This document shows positions 8,528-16,779 of a stretch of DNA of 64,000 bases, one piece after another (within the stretch, counting starts at the first letter, position 1; each line of letters starts with the position of its first letter). The notes beneath the pieces were generated by a model. The model was not told the DNA's origin and made no database searches. It saw only the letters and a list, made by a program, of their open reading frames with translations. The translations under genes were made by a program, and so were the position numbers. The DNA comes from Peribacillus butanolivorans (GTDB lineage Bacteria; Bacillota; Bacilli; Bacillales; DSM-1321), in contig NZ_LGYA01000001.1 in the NCBI RefSeq assembly GCF_001273755.1, forward strand, positions 2,289,648 to 2,353,647. The letters are read 5' to 3'.

Positions 8528-8839
8528 ATAAATCATCCTTAAATAGTTTTTTAGGTAGTTTTACTGCTGAGATAGAATAAGTGTAGCTATTTTTATTAAC
8601 TAACCTTTTAATTTTTATATAAGTGTTTTAAGGTAATACTCGAACCCACTCTAATACTAGTAGTTTATTAAATTTAGATATTAATGAAAAAAGCAAACAT
8701 AGGATAATTATTTCTATGTAGTATAGCCAAAAAAACTAAATATGTCATACTAATTTTTTGTATAGCTTGAACGATGATTAAAATATTTCTGAATATTATA
8801 ATAAAACTAATATTAAATTTATTCGTAGGGGGCCTGACC

Positions 8840-9979
8840 ATGAAAATTGTTATTGCACCAGATTCCTTTAAAGGAAGCTTGACAGCACTAGAGGCTTCGC
8901 AAGCAATAGACCGGGGAGTCAAAAAGGTATTGCCAGCTGCAGAGACAGTACTAGTTCCCGTAGCGGATGGCGGCGAGGGTACAATGGATAGTCTTGTTGC
9001 TGCAACAAATGGTCGGAAAGTCGAAGTTACAGTAAAAGGACCATTACTTGATAGCGTGCAGGCTGCATATGGAATCTTGGGAGATCAGGAAACATGTGTG
9101 ATTGAAATGGCAAGTGCATCAGGTTTATATCTAGTTGAGTCAGATAAACTGAACCCATTGATAGCCACTACATATGGAACTGGCGAGCTCATTCAAAAAG
9201 CATTGAATGATGGATGTCGAAAATTTATTTTAGGAATTGGTGGAAGCGCTACCAATGATGGCGGAGTGGGAATGCTCCAGGCTTTAGGAATGAAAATATT
9301 AGATTTAGAAGGGAAATCGGTTGGATTCGGAGGGGCGGAATTATCACGAATTGTGGAAATAAATACACAAGATTTTGATTCAAGAATAGCAGAATGTGAG
9401 TTTATAATCGCATCAGATGTTCAAAATCCATTGGTCGGACCTGATGGGGCCTCTTCTGTATTTGGTCCACAAAAAGGGGCAACACCAGTCATGGTGGATC
9501 TTCTCGATAAAGCTATATCAATTTGGGCTGATTTGGTAGAAACCAAGACAGGTATTAGCTTGCATAATAAAGCAGGGGCTGGTGCTGCAGGCGGAATTGG
9601 TGGTGCATTCCAAGCCTTTTTCTCTGCCGAAACGAAAAGAGGCGTCGATATCGTTATTGAATATACCAAACTTGGAGAAAAACTCCGTGGAGCTCATTGT
9701 GTCTTTACTGGTGAAGGACAAATCGATTACCAAACAGCATCAGGTAAAACACCCATGGGAGTGGCAGAAGAAGCGAAAAAGCAAGGCATTCCCGTATTTG
9801 TCTTAGCTGGTTCCATTGGAACAGGTATTGACGTTTTATATAATCATGGAATTACTAGCATTCATAGTCTTGTAAACGCTCCCATGACGTTACAAGAAGC
9901 TATGGAAAGAGGGGCTGAATTTTTAGAGGCTTCAGCTGAGCAAGTAATGCGCACTTTTTTAGCTTCTTTTAATAAATAA
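8840..9979 (+). CDS. glxK: Glycerate kinase
   Basis: This is a glycerate kinase of the GarK/GlxK family, 379 residues. It phosphorylates D-glycerate with ATP and feeds it into lower glycolysis. Recognisable segments are the start MKIVIAPDSFKGSLTALEA, VADGGEGTMDSL, GIGGSATNDGGVGML, and the C-terminal VFTGEGQIDYQTASGKTP. The frame is open from 8774, but the ATG at 8840 behind TAGGGGG fits the family N-terminus exactly. It is followed 18 bp later by a GntP-type permease, and the two are probably one operon under the divergent CdaR. Confidence 0.95.
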   Translation: MKIVIAPDSFKGSLTALEASQAIDRGVKKVLPAAETVLVPVADGGEGTMDSLVAATNGRKVEVTVKGPLLDSVQAAYGILGDQETCVIEMASASGLYLVESDKLNPLIATTYGTGELIQKALNDGCRKFILGIGGSATNDGGVGMLQALGMKILDLEGKSVGFGGAELSRIVEINTQDFDSRIAECEFIIASDVQNPLVGPDGASSVFGPQKGATPVMVDLLDKAISIWADLVETKTGISLHNKAGAGAAGGIGGAFQAFFSAETKRGVDIVIEYTKLGEKLRGAHCVFTGEGQIDYQTASGKTPMGVAEEAKKQGIPVFVLAGSIGTGIDVLYNHGITSIHSLVNAPMTLQEAMERGAEFLEASAEQVMRTFLASFNK

Positions 9980-9997
9980 AAAATAGGGGGTTATCCT

Positions 9998-11344
9998 ATG
10001 TTATTTATTGTTTTAGCCATCGGAGTTTTTTTGATTGTATTTGCAACAACCAAATTTAAGCTACATCCGTTCTTATCGCTTCTATTAGGAACCTTGTTTG
10101 TTGGGTTTGCTTCAGGAATGCCTCTAGAACAAATTGTAGAGAATATAAACGGGGGATTTGGTGGTTTGATGACAAGCATTGGGCTTGTCATCGTTTTTGG
10201 AACAATTATTGGAACTATTTTGGAAAAGGCAGGAGCAGCTTTACGAATGGCAGAGGTTGTACTGCGTATTGTCGGTCCAAAAAGACCGCAGCTAGCGATG
10301 AGTATGATTGGATTTATTGTATCCATACCTGTTTTTTGTGATTCTGGATTCGTAATTCTATCCAGCTTAAGAAAAGCCTTGGCAAAACGAGCAAAAGTGG
10401 CTGTTGCTTCAATGTCAGTTGCGCTTGCAACTGGCTTGTATGCAACACATACGCTTGTGCCGCCTACTCCCGGTCCAATTGCAGCAGCAGGAAATATAGG
10501 AGCAGATGGATATTTAGGAACTGTCATTTTAATAGGGCTTATTACCGCTATTCCTGCGGCACTTGCTGGATATTTATGGTCAATAAAAGTGGCCAGCAAA
10601 ATAGAGGTAGAAGATGATCGAAATGATTTGGACTACGATTATGATGAGATTATTCGTTCATTTGGGAAAATGCCATCTGCTTTTCAATCCTTTTTACCAA
10701 TTGTTTTACCAATCGTCCTAATTGGAGTTAGTTCGGTATTAAATCTGATTGGAACAGAAGGAAGTATCGCTTCATTTTTCATTTTCTTAGGCCAGCCCGT
10801 GATTGCATTGCTTGTAGGTGTTATCTCAGCACTCACCTTGCTACCAAAATATGATGAAGAAACGTTAACAAATTGGATTGCGACAGCCTTATTAGATGCA
10901 GCCCCAATTTTATTAATTACAGGAGCAGGCGGGGCTTTTGGAACAGTCATTAAAAATACAGGTATCGCGGACATCATTCAAGGTTGGGATCTTGGAAGCA
11001 TCTTTAGTGGAGCTTTGTTCCTGTTAGTTCCATTCCTTATTGCAGCTGGTTTGAAAACAGCTCAGGGGTCATCCACAGCATCATTAGTCATTACATCATC
11101 ATTGATTGCACCAATGCTACCAACACTAGGTATTGAGGGTGCTGTCCCACTTGCATTGGTTGTTATGGCTGTTGGAGCAGGTGCGATGACTGTTAGCCAT
11201 GTAAACGATAGCTTCTTCTGGGTAGTCACCCAATTTAGTGGAATGAAAGTAACGGATGCCTACAAAGCACAAACGATGGCAACATTGCTACAGGGTGTAG
11301 TTACGATAATTACCACGATGATTTTATGGGTCATTCTTGTATGA
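9998..11344 (+). CDS. GntP-family permease (gluconate/glycerate:H+ symporter)
   Basis: An integral membrane transporter of 448 residues with 12 or more hydrophobic segments and GntP-family signatures: FVILSSLRKALAKRA, HTLVPPTPGPIAAAG, TGAGGAFG, and VSHVNDSFFWVVTQF near the C-terminus. The family imports gluconate and related sugar acids with protons. Coupling with glycerate kinase suggests glycerate as substrate. AGGGGGTTATCCT precedes the ATG. A terminator follows at 11363. Confidence 0.92.
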   Translation: MLFIVLAIGVFLIVFATTKFKLHPFLSLLLGTLFVGFASGMPLEQIVENINGGFGGLMTSIGLVIVFGTIIGTILEKAGAALRMAEVVLRIVGPKRPQLAMSMIGFIVSIPVFCDSGFVILSSLRKALAKRAKVAVASMSVALATGLYATHTLVPPTPGPIAAAGNIGADGYLGTVILIGLITAIPAALAGYLWSIKVASKIEVEDDRNDLDYDYDEIIRSFGKMPSAFQSFLPIVLPIVLIGVSSVLNLIGTEGSIASFFIFLGQPVIALLVGVISALTLLPKYDEETLTNWIATALLDAAPILLITGAGGAFGTVIKNTGIADIIQGWDLGSIFSGALFLLVPFLIAAGLKTAQGSSTASLVITSSLIAPMLPTLGIEGAVPLALVVMAVGAGAMTVSHVNDSFFWVVTQFSGMKVTDAYKAQTMATLLQGVVTIITTMILWVILV

Positions 11345-11362
11345 TTTTAATAACGAAATGCA

Positions 11363-11389
11363 GAGAGGCGTAAATCGCTTCTCTTTTTT
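11363..11389 (+). terminator. Terminator of the glxK-gntP operon
   Basis: An 8-bp stem (GAGAGGCG with CGCTTCTC, one G-T pair) and a 5-nt loop are followed by six T. Confidence 0.8.
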
Positions 11390-11463
11390 GTGACTCTAAA
11401 ATTTCCAAACACTTAATCCTTTTTCGGAAAATATTTACATTTTTTGTTGGTGTAGGAACTATA

Positions 11464-11515
11464 ATAGTGTATGATACATAGTATAAAGTATAGTGTACGT
11501 CACATAGTATAGAGA
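11464..11515 (+). promoter_or_regulatory. Tandem 26-bp repeat, probable PadR operator
   Basis: Two adjacent 26-bp units begin at 11464 and 11490. They share ATAGTGTA, four variable bases, then ACATAGTATA. They overlap the promoter region and end just before the PadR ribosome binding site, which fits autoregulation by the PadR protein. Confidence 0.6.
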
Positions 11516-11527
11516 AGAGGTGAGTGG

Positions 11528-11875
11528 GTGAGCACTTTATTGAATTCATTAACAACAGAACTTCGCAGAGGAACTTTGACGTTAGCAGTTCTAAGTCAGC
11601 TCAAAAAACCCCAATATGGTTATTCGCTTGTCCAACGATTAGAGAAATCGGGAATTACCATTGATCAAAGTACATTATATCCATTGCTTCGACGCCTGGA
11701 AAAACAAGAATTGGTGACTAGTAGTTGGGATACTACAGAGAGCAGACCGCGTAAGTATTATATTTTAAGCGATTATGGAAACAAAATTTTCATTCAACTA
11801 AAGAAGGAATGGGAAAAAACATCTCAGGAGCTTTATATTTTATTAAAAGGAGAGGAAGACGATGGAACTGATTGA
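11528..11875 (+). CDS. PadR-family transcriptional regulator
   Basis: A small winged-helix regulator of 115 residues. It has the PadR core: LRRGTLTLAVLSQL, YGYSLVQRLE, STLYPLLRRLEKQELV and RPRKYYILSDYG. It starts at a GTG behind AGAAGAGGTGA. Its 3' end overlaps the next gene by 14 bp, so the two are translationally coupled. PadR regulators of this kind usually repress their own operon with a HAAS-domain membrane partner. The tandem repeat just upstream is the likely target. Confidence 0.92.
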   Translation: MSTLLNSLTTELRRGTLTLAVLSQLKKPQYGYSLVQRLEKSGITIDQSTLYPLLRRLEKQELVTSSWDTTESRPRKYYILSDYGNKIFIQLKKEWEKTSQELYILLKGEEDDGTD

Positions 11876-12854
11876 ACTTTATATTCAGGAAGTTACCCGC
11901 AGACTACCAGAGAAAAACCGAGAGGATATTGCGCTTGAGCTTCAGTCAACAATCGAAGATATGCTTCCAGACGATTATACCGAGCAAGACGTGAAGGAGG
12001 TCCTTTTAAAATTAGGAGATCCGGTTACACTGGCAAGTGGTTATCGTGATCGGCCAATGCACTTGATTGGACCACGTTATTATGATGTATATATCAGTCT
12101 ATTAAAAATGATTTTACCAATCGCAGCCGTAATTTCCTTGATTGCACTTATAGGAGAAAATGTGTTTGGAGATATTGGTGAAAAAACGGTTATAGAAGTC
12201 GTTATCATGTTAATCGGAAAAGGGATAGCAGGGATCATCAGTACAGGTATCCAAGTGTTTTTTTGGTTAACGCTTTTATTTGCCATTTTAGAACGTACAG
12301 ATACTTCAAAGGATCAGATGCCTTTAACAAAAAGTTTGAAACGATGGACTCCAGAGGATTTAAAACATATTCCGAACATTTCTAAGAAAAAAGTAATTCC
12401 TAAGATTGAGATTTTCGGAAGTTTGTTAGGTATTTCAATATTCGCTGCCGTTTATTTCAACGCAGCCAACCTCTTAGGAGTCTATGAAGGAAGAAATAAC
12501 GGCCTCATTTTTGTGACACCCTCTTTTAATCAAGAGGTCTTGAATTCCTATTGGCCGCTGATTTTTTGCATCATTATCTTAGGCGTTATCTTGGCGATTT
12601 ACAAGTTACTCGTAGGACAATGGACGCTAAAACTTGCCTTGTTCAATGCCATTTATCAGCTACTTTCCACTATAACTTTTATCATCATCATCAGTAATCC
12701 GAATTTATTCACTCACGAATTCATTACGTATATCTCGAATCTATTTTCTATCAATGAATGGAAAAGCTCGATTTACTGGGGAGTCATTCTAATCGATGTA
12801 TTTTTTACAGTCTTGGAATCCTATAAAGGTTTTCGAAAAGCAAAAATTCGTTAA
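11862..12854 (+). CDS. HAAS-domain membrane protein
   Basis: The protein has 330 residues. An N-terminal cytoplasmic HAAS-type domain (about residues 1-70: YIQEVTRRLPEKNREDIALE, then DYTEQDVKEVLLKLGDPVTLA) is followed by five to seven membrane segments. HAAS proteins are partners of PadR regulators and are thought to transmit envelope or stress signals. The AAAGGAGAGG ribosome binding site lies inside the padR gene. The exact signal is unknown. Confidence 0.85.
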   Translation: MELIELYIQEVTRRLPEKNREDIALELQSTIEDMLPDDYTEQDVKEVLLKLGDPVTLASGYRDRPMHLIGPRYYDVYISLLKMILPIAAVISLIALIGENVFGDIGEKTVIEVVIMLIGKGIAGIISTGIQVFFWLTLLFAILERTDTSKDQMPLTKSLKRWTPEDLKHIPNISKKKVIPKIEIFGSLLGISIFAAVYFNAANLLGVYEGRNNGLIFVTPSFNQEVLNSYWPLIFCIIILGVILAIYKLLVGQWTLKLALFNAIYQLLSTITFIIIISNPNLFTHEFITYISNLFSINEWKSSIYWGVILIDVFFTVLESYKGFRKAKIR

Positions 12855-12956
12855 TACACACTTGCTGTGCTTTTTTAGAAGTGAGGTTCCGCGCCATACA
12901 CAAATATGAGCCTATATAAAGAATTTTCCATACAAACGGTAGTTCTCATAAAAAAT

Positions 12957-13010
12957 ACACCTCTTATCCAATATAGTTTTAACTATATTGGATAAGAGGT
13001 GTTTCATTTT
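12957..13010. terminator. Long bidirectional terminator between convergent genes
   Basis: A perfect 22-bp stem (arms 12957-12978 and 12981-13002, starting ACACCTCTTATCC) is followed by TTCATTTTT. It separates the padR/HAAS operon from the convergent iseA-like gene. Confidence 0.85.
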
Positions 13011-13020
13011 TGCTATTTTC

Positions 13021-13554
13021 TTATTGAACTGCATCGAACTGATTTACTTTCCAAGTAGATCCTGACTTGAAAAAGGTAACAGTTCGGTTTACGGTGTCAC
13101 CATCAACAGTAGGAACAATTAATTTATAAGATCTAACGTTTAGTTTTTGAGAGACCAATTTAATTTTTGCTTTCCGCCATTCTAACATGCTATCGCCGTC
13201 CCCTATAGGACGAGCTAATTTTCCTTTATACGTAATATATTTATACTTTGTCAGCCCTTTTTCTACTGCACTATTAGTAAATGTTTCAGTTAAGTATTTA
13301 ACTAGCTTGTCTTTAGTATTAAATTCTTGGCAAAGGTAAGAATACTCTGTACCTTTATAATTAAATGTTTTTTGTGAACAGGATTGATTAGTGTATCCAT
13401 GTAATGCATTCCAGAAATGATTGCTGGCTTTATCGGCTATCTTTAATGCATTTTTGTCAGATAAATTCTGTGATGTATTTTGTGCTGTAACTTCGGTACT
13501 CATTGTACAAAAAAGAATGATGATTGATAATAGCATACCTGAAAATTTTTTCAT
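13021..13554 (-). CDS. Secreted protein, IseA (YoeB)-like DL-endopeptidase inhibitor family
   Basis: The product of about 177 residues begins with a signal peptide (MKKFSGMLLSIIILFCTMST, cleavage near VTAQN). The mature part has the pattern FNYKGTEYSYLCQEFNTKDK, YKGKLARPIGDGDSMLEW and a C-terminal strand-rich half with SGSTWKVNQF. I recall this pattern from IseA, which binds and inhibits cell-wall DL-endopeptidases. This rests on memory of the family, so it is moderately certain. GGGGAGAG precedes the ATG at 13554, which is preferred over the upstream TTG. Two Cys in the mature part may form a disulfide. Confidence 0.6.
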   Translation of the reverse strand: MKKFSGMLLSIIILFCTMSTEVTAQNTSQNLSDKNALKIADKASNHFWNALHGYTNQSCSQKTFNYKGTEYSYLCQEFNTKDKLVKYLTETFTNSAVEKGLTKYKYITYKGKLARPIGDGDSMLEWRKAKIKLVSQKLNVRSYKLIVPTVDGDTVNRTVTFFKSGSTWKVNQFDAVQ

Positions 13555-14018
13555 ACTTTCTCTCCCCAATCTCTAATTAGGATAATTATGTAACAATAGC
13601 GCAATTAATATTACAATTGTTACATTTATATTACAACAAGATCGACATTAGTAAAAGAGAAATATTAGTAATTTCATAATATATTTTTTGTTTTTATTGG
13701 AGTATACATAATTTGTTCATATTATTTCTTTCAAAAGTAGCGTTTACCCTATCTACATTAAGAAAAGGGAATGATTTAAGAGTTGCAATCCAATTTAGCT
13801 TACAGCTAAGTATTTATTTATCATCCATCACTTATTCTATGAGGAACTTACATTATATAGAAGAGCTTCCGCTATATTAGGCAGTAATCGGAATAAATCG
13901 CTTTTCTTGTTGCCCTAACGTAAGCAAGATAGTGAAATAAAGAGTTGATGTTATACATTACACGAATCTGTTAAAAATAAAAGGCTTAACCAAATGGTTG
14001 AGTTATTTAGTTTTATCC
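13555..14018. other. Intergenic region
   Basis: There is no credible ORF. The right end carries a half-operator, AACCAAATGGTT (13988-13999), related to the 30-bp palindrome at 14019. Nothing else was recognised. Confidence 0.4.
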
Positions 14019-14048
14019 ATTATGTTCAACCATATGGTTGAACATAAT
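14019..14048. promoter_or_regulatory. 30-bp perfect palindrome overlapping the arsR start
   Basis: ATTATGTTCAACCAT is followed directly by its exact reverse complement. A related AACCAAATGGTT lies 20 bp upstream. The palindrome contains the ATG candidates at 14022 and 14034, so a bound ArsR dimer would block its own translation start region. Confidence 0.7.
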
Positions 14049-14399
14049 AATGATAAACTAGATAATATTTTCCAAGCTTTTGCTGACCCAACTCGAAGAG
14101 AAATAGTTCGCCTTATTGCCTCTAATGACCGAACAGTTTCAGAACTGGCAGCACCTTTTGATATGTCTTTAGCAGCAATTTCTAAGCATATCAAAGTTTT
14201 AGAACGGGCGGTATTACTTAATAAGACAACGAAAGGGAGAACATATATATGTCGTCTAAATCCCGATTCGTTATCATCCACTATAGAATGGCTTCGTTTT
14301 TATAAGTGATTTTGGAACAGGTAGTTTGATGTTCTGGAACGTGAGCTAAATAAAGCCAAAAAGGAAGACATTAGATTGTTAGTACAATTTTATAATTAA
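14034..14399 (+). pseudogene. ArsR-family regulator with two premature stops
   Basis: The N-terminal part is a good ArsR winged helix: LDNIFQAFADPTRREIVRLI, SELAAPFDMSLAAISKHIKV and TTKGRTYICRL. After WLRFYK the frame meets TGA (14307-14309) and TAG (14322-14324). Beyond them the same frame continues with FDVLERELNKAKKEDIRLLV, the expected C-terminal helix, and ends at TAA 14397. The intact family continues across this site, usually as FW plus a helix. The gene is therefore truncated or dead, although the DNA-binding part would still be made (to 14309). The start at 14034 is chosen from family length; no ribosome binding site is visible. Confidence 0.8.
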
Positions 14400-14423
14400 C
14401 TTTTTTAGGAAAGGTTGATAAAG

Positions 14424-14921
14424 ATGGTTAATACATCAACAACAACACTTACTATGATTCGTCGTTTTGATGTCCCGGCGGAAAGAGTATTTGACGCTTG
14501 GCTGAACCCAGAATTGATGAGAAAATGGTTTTTTACAATGGAATCAACGAATAAAGTGGCAAACAATGAGCCTATTGTAGGTGGCACCTGGGAAATTGTC
14601 GACCATAGAGAAGGTAAAGATTACAGGGCAGTTGGTAAGTTCATAGAAGTTGACTCACCAAGTAAATTAGTTTTCACATTTAAAATGCCTCAATTCAGTG
14701 ATACGGAGGACAGGATTACCGTTGAAATTAATCCTTTTGAAAATGGCTGCGAGATGACCTTCACACAATTGATTGTCGTTCCTCACGAAGAAGGTTGGAC
14801 TGTGGAAGACATTGAAAAAGCACATGATGAATATAATAGTCAAACTGAACAAGGTTGGGGTTATATGTTTGAAGGGTTAAAACAATTAGTTGAAACTGGT
14901 AAAATTAATTATCCATCTTAA
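14424..14921 (+). CDS. SRPBCC (AHSA1-like) domain protein
   Basis: This START-like ligand-binding protein has about 165 residues. Typical features are the start TLTMIRRFDVPAERVFDAW, PELMRKWFF, VGGTWEI, the middle strands and a C-terminal helix GWGYMFEGLKQLVET. AHSA1-like SRPBCC proteins are commonly encoded next to a short ArsR regulator, as here. The ligand is unknown. The ATG at 14424 sits about 8 nt after AGGAAAGG and is preferred over the TTG at 14415. Confidence 0.9.
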   Translation: MVNTSTTTLTMIRRFDVPAERVFDAWLNPELMRKWFFTMESTNKVANNEPIVGGTWEIVDHREGKDYRAVGKFIEVDSPSKLVFTFKMPQFSDTEDRITVEINPFENGCEMTFTQLIVVPHEEGWTVEDIEKAHDEYNSQTEQGWGYMFEGLKQLVETGKINYPS

Positions 14922-15225
14922 ATTACATTCACACGAGCGTCTACTTTCGCTTTATAAGGTCGACCAGTAAAAATTACTGGTTTACCTTTTTTAATAGATT
15001 CTATTATATCAGTAGCCAGGGAAGGATATGAAAAAAATTTCGCCCTACCCTCATTACATAAACTTTTGAGACAGTGATCATTTAAGTTAGTAAATATGGG
15101 AATATACCGATATTTTGATTTACAAATGTTCAATTCATTCGTAGCTATTTTAGGTTGTATAGGGCTTTGCGGAATCTTTTTAGATAATGGTAATTATTTA
15201 CATTGTGGAATGAGCGGAGTTTAGG

Positions 15226-15465
15226 TAATATAAGTATACAAGCTGCGCTGTTCGTAATGATTATTAAGTTTTAACCTTTAAGCTGTAATAGGGAGTTTTA
15301 TATTGAAACAGGAATGTTATGCCTTGTCACTGACTTGGACAACAGGATTTTTTCTGCAAACACCCACTTTGAGGAGTGGTGGTTTAAAACTTTCTTACTG
15401 AATACGGCAATGGCGGCTTACATCTTTAAATGTTGAAACCGGTCTCGGTCTGAGGCCGGTTTTTT
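15226..15465 (+). ncRNA. Candidate structured small RNA with terminator (6S-like topology)
   Basis: No gene is credible here, but the region folds. A possible promoter (TTGTGG, 17 nt, TAATAT at 15226-15231) precedes a segment whose 5' arm (15268-15288, GTTTTAACCTTTAAG..TGTAA) pairs with a 3' arm (15418-15439, TTACA..TTTAAATGTTGAAAC). Between the arms lie a large open region and smaller hairpins. It ends in a terminator: AACCGG..CCGGTT followed by six T (15436-15465). The next gene is on the other strand, so this is not a leader of a downstream gene. A long closing stem around a bubble resembles 6S RNA, but I do not recognise a conserved sequence. Confidence 0.4.
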
Positions 15466-15642
15466 GCTGTTTTTTCACAATGTACTATAGGAATTGTATG
15501 TATCGCTTTGTAGTCTGAAGAATCGAACCGATAATATCGAACCCATATTGAACTAATATATTTATTTTCAACCGTCTTACTTTTTTTTGAAAAAAATGCC
15601 ATAGTTTACAGCTTGGTACCTTACATGTTGTATTGGCAACAT

Positions 15643-16185
15643 TTATTCTTGCTTTGTATACCGATTGGCATAACTTGAGGCAACGAAAGCATTGGGTTTA
15701 ATTTTGGGTTCCACTCCCATGGATTCCATCCTAGCTACCATTTCTTTTACAAACTCACTTGTTTTGTTCCGTTTTCCAATCCCGATATCAATATGGCCCT
15801 CCATGATGAACGTTGCCCCTTGATATACAGCAGGCAGTACAATATCGATTAACTGATTTTTTCTTTCTTCCGTAAACATGGATACAATCTCCTCAGTTAA
15901 CGACAATTCATGGGAAATACGTTCATGTAATTGGGTCATCCTTCTAGGAATCGTCACTTTTCTTATACAAGCCCACACACCATTCCCGACCTGCTGTATC
16001 ACAATGCCTGTAATGAAAACCGTATGTTTTTTATGTACTTGAGAATCAGTACCGAACATCAATCGATAGTTACCAGATGGATTTAATTTCATGAACTCTA
16101 CAATATGATCGAATACTTCTTCAAATGACATGTTTTTTTCCTGAAGATTTTGAAATGGAATGTTATGAATTGGATATTGCCTCAT
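15643..16185 (-). CDS. ykuK: YkuK-family protein (DUF458, RNase H-like fold)
   Basis: The 180-residue protein matches B. subtilis YkuK as I remember it: an EKNMSFEEVFDHIVEFMK start, the RLMFGTDSQVHKKHT block, IPRRMTQLHERISHELSLT, FTEERKNQLID, and the C-terminal KPNAFVASSYANRYTK. The family has a predicted RNase H-like fold, with acidic residues such as the Asp of GTDSQ. Its cellular role is not established. GGGGGC sits 6 nt before the ATG. The gene is monocistronic. Confidence 0.92.
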   Translation of the reverse strand: MRQYPIHNIPFQNLQEKNMSFEEVFDHIVEFMKLNPSGNYRLMFGTDSQVHKKHTVFITGIVIQQVGNGVWACIRKVTIPRRMTQLHERISHELSLTEEIVSMFTEERKNQLIDIVLPAVYQGATFIMEGHIDIGIGKRNKTSEFVKEMVARMESMGVEPKIKPNAFVASSYANRYTKQE

Positions 16186-16779
16186 ATTGTTGCCCCCAAC
16201 CTTTCCCTGGTTATAATACTGATTGTTCCATATCTACTTCCCGCCAATAACACATCATATGAAGTAAGTTCTTGTTTCGTGCAGTGAGTAGAACCAACCC
16301 TCAAATGAAGATGTAGTCATCAATAAAAAGAAATGTAAGAAAGAGCTCTTATTAAGAGAGCAAAATCCTTAATGAAAAATCTATTTGAGAGATACCGATA
16401 TGGACGAGAATGACCTTTGCTGATGAAGCTTATTAATAGATTGAATTGTTAACGGTTCGAAAATATATCCCAAACTAAACATATAGAAAGAGCATCCATT
16501 AGGAATTTTTTTCTGGATAGTCTTTTTTAGGACTATCCAGTTTTTCTTTTTTGAGGAGTTATGAACTCCTGAAGTCCCTGCTTAGCTATTATACTGAGAC
16601 GGATATTCCCTATATTTCCCGAAAAAATAATTGATAAATATTTCCAAGTGAAATATACTTTTTTGTAAAGGTCAACTTTATTTTTCACGAAAATGAAAAC
16701 GTAATCACATCATGAACCTTATTTCTGATTTTATTACTAAGTCTCGGTTTCTATTATCAATAAGGGAAGGTGTGGTTTT
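16186..16779. other. Intergenic region with an isolated terminator
   Basis: There is no credible ORF in about 590 bp. It contains a strong terminator at 16513-16545 with no gene obviously ending before it. That leaves room for a small transcript upstream. The beta-amylase promoter must also lie here. Confidence 0.4.
16513..16545 (+). terminator. Intrinsic terminator
   Basis: A perfect 10-bp stem (CTGGATAGTC with GACTATCCAG) is followed by five T. It insulates the beta-amylase gene or ends an unrecognised small transcript. Confidence 0.8.

Noticed and set aside
9991..10599. 202-aa minus-strand ORF
   Set aside because: It is the antisense shadow of the GntP permease gene, which has clear family motifs and a ribosome binding site.
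14918..15133. 71-aa minus-strand ORF after the SRPBCC gene
   Set aside because: The peptide contains a plausible KFFSYPSLATDIIESIKKGK segment, but no ribosome binding site or family was recognised and no continuation exists. It could be a fragment; the evidence is too weak to annotate.
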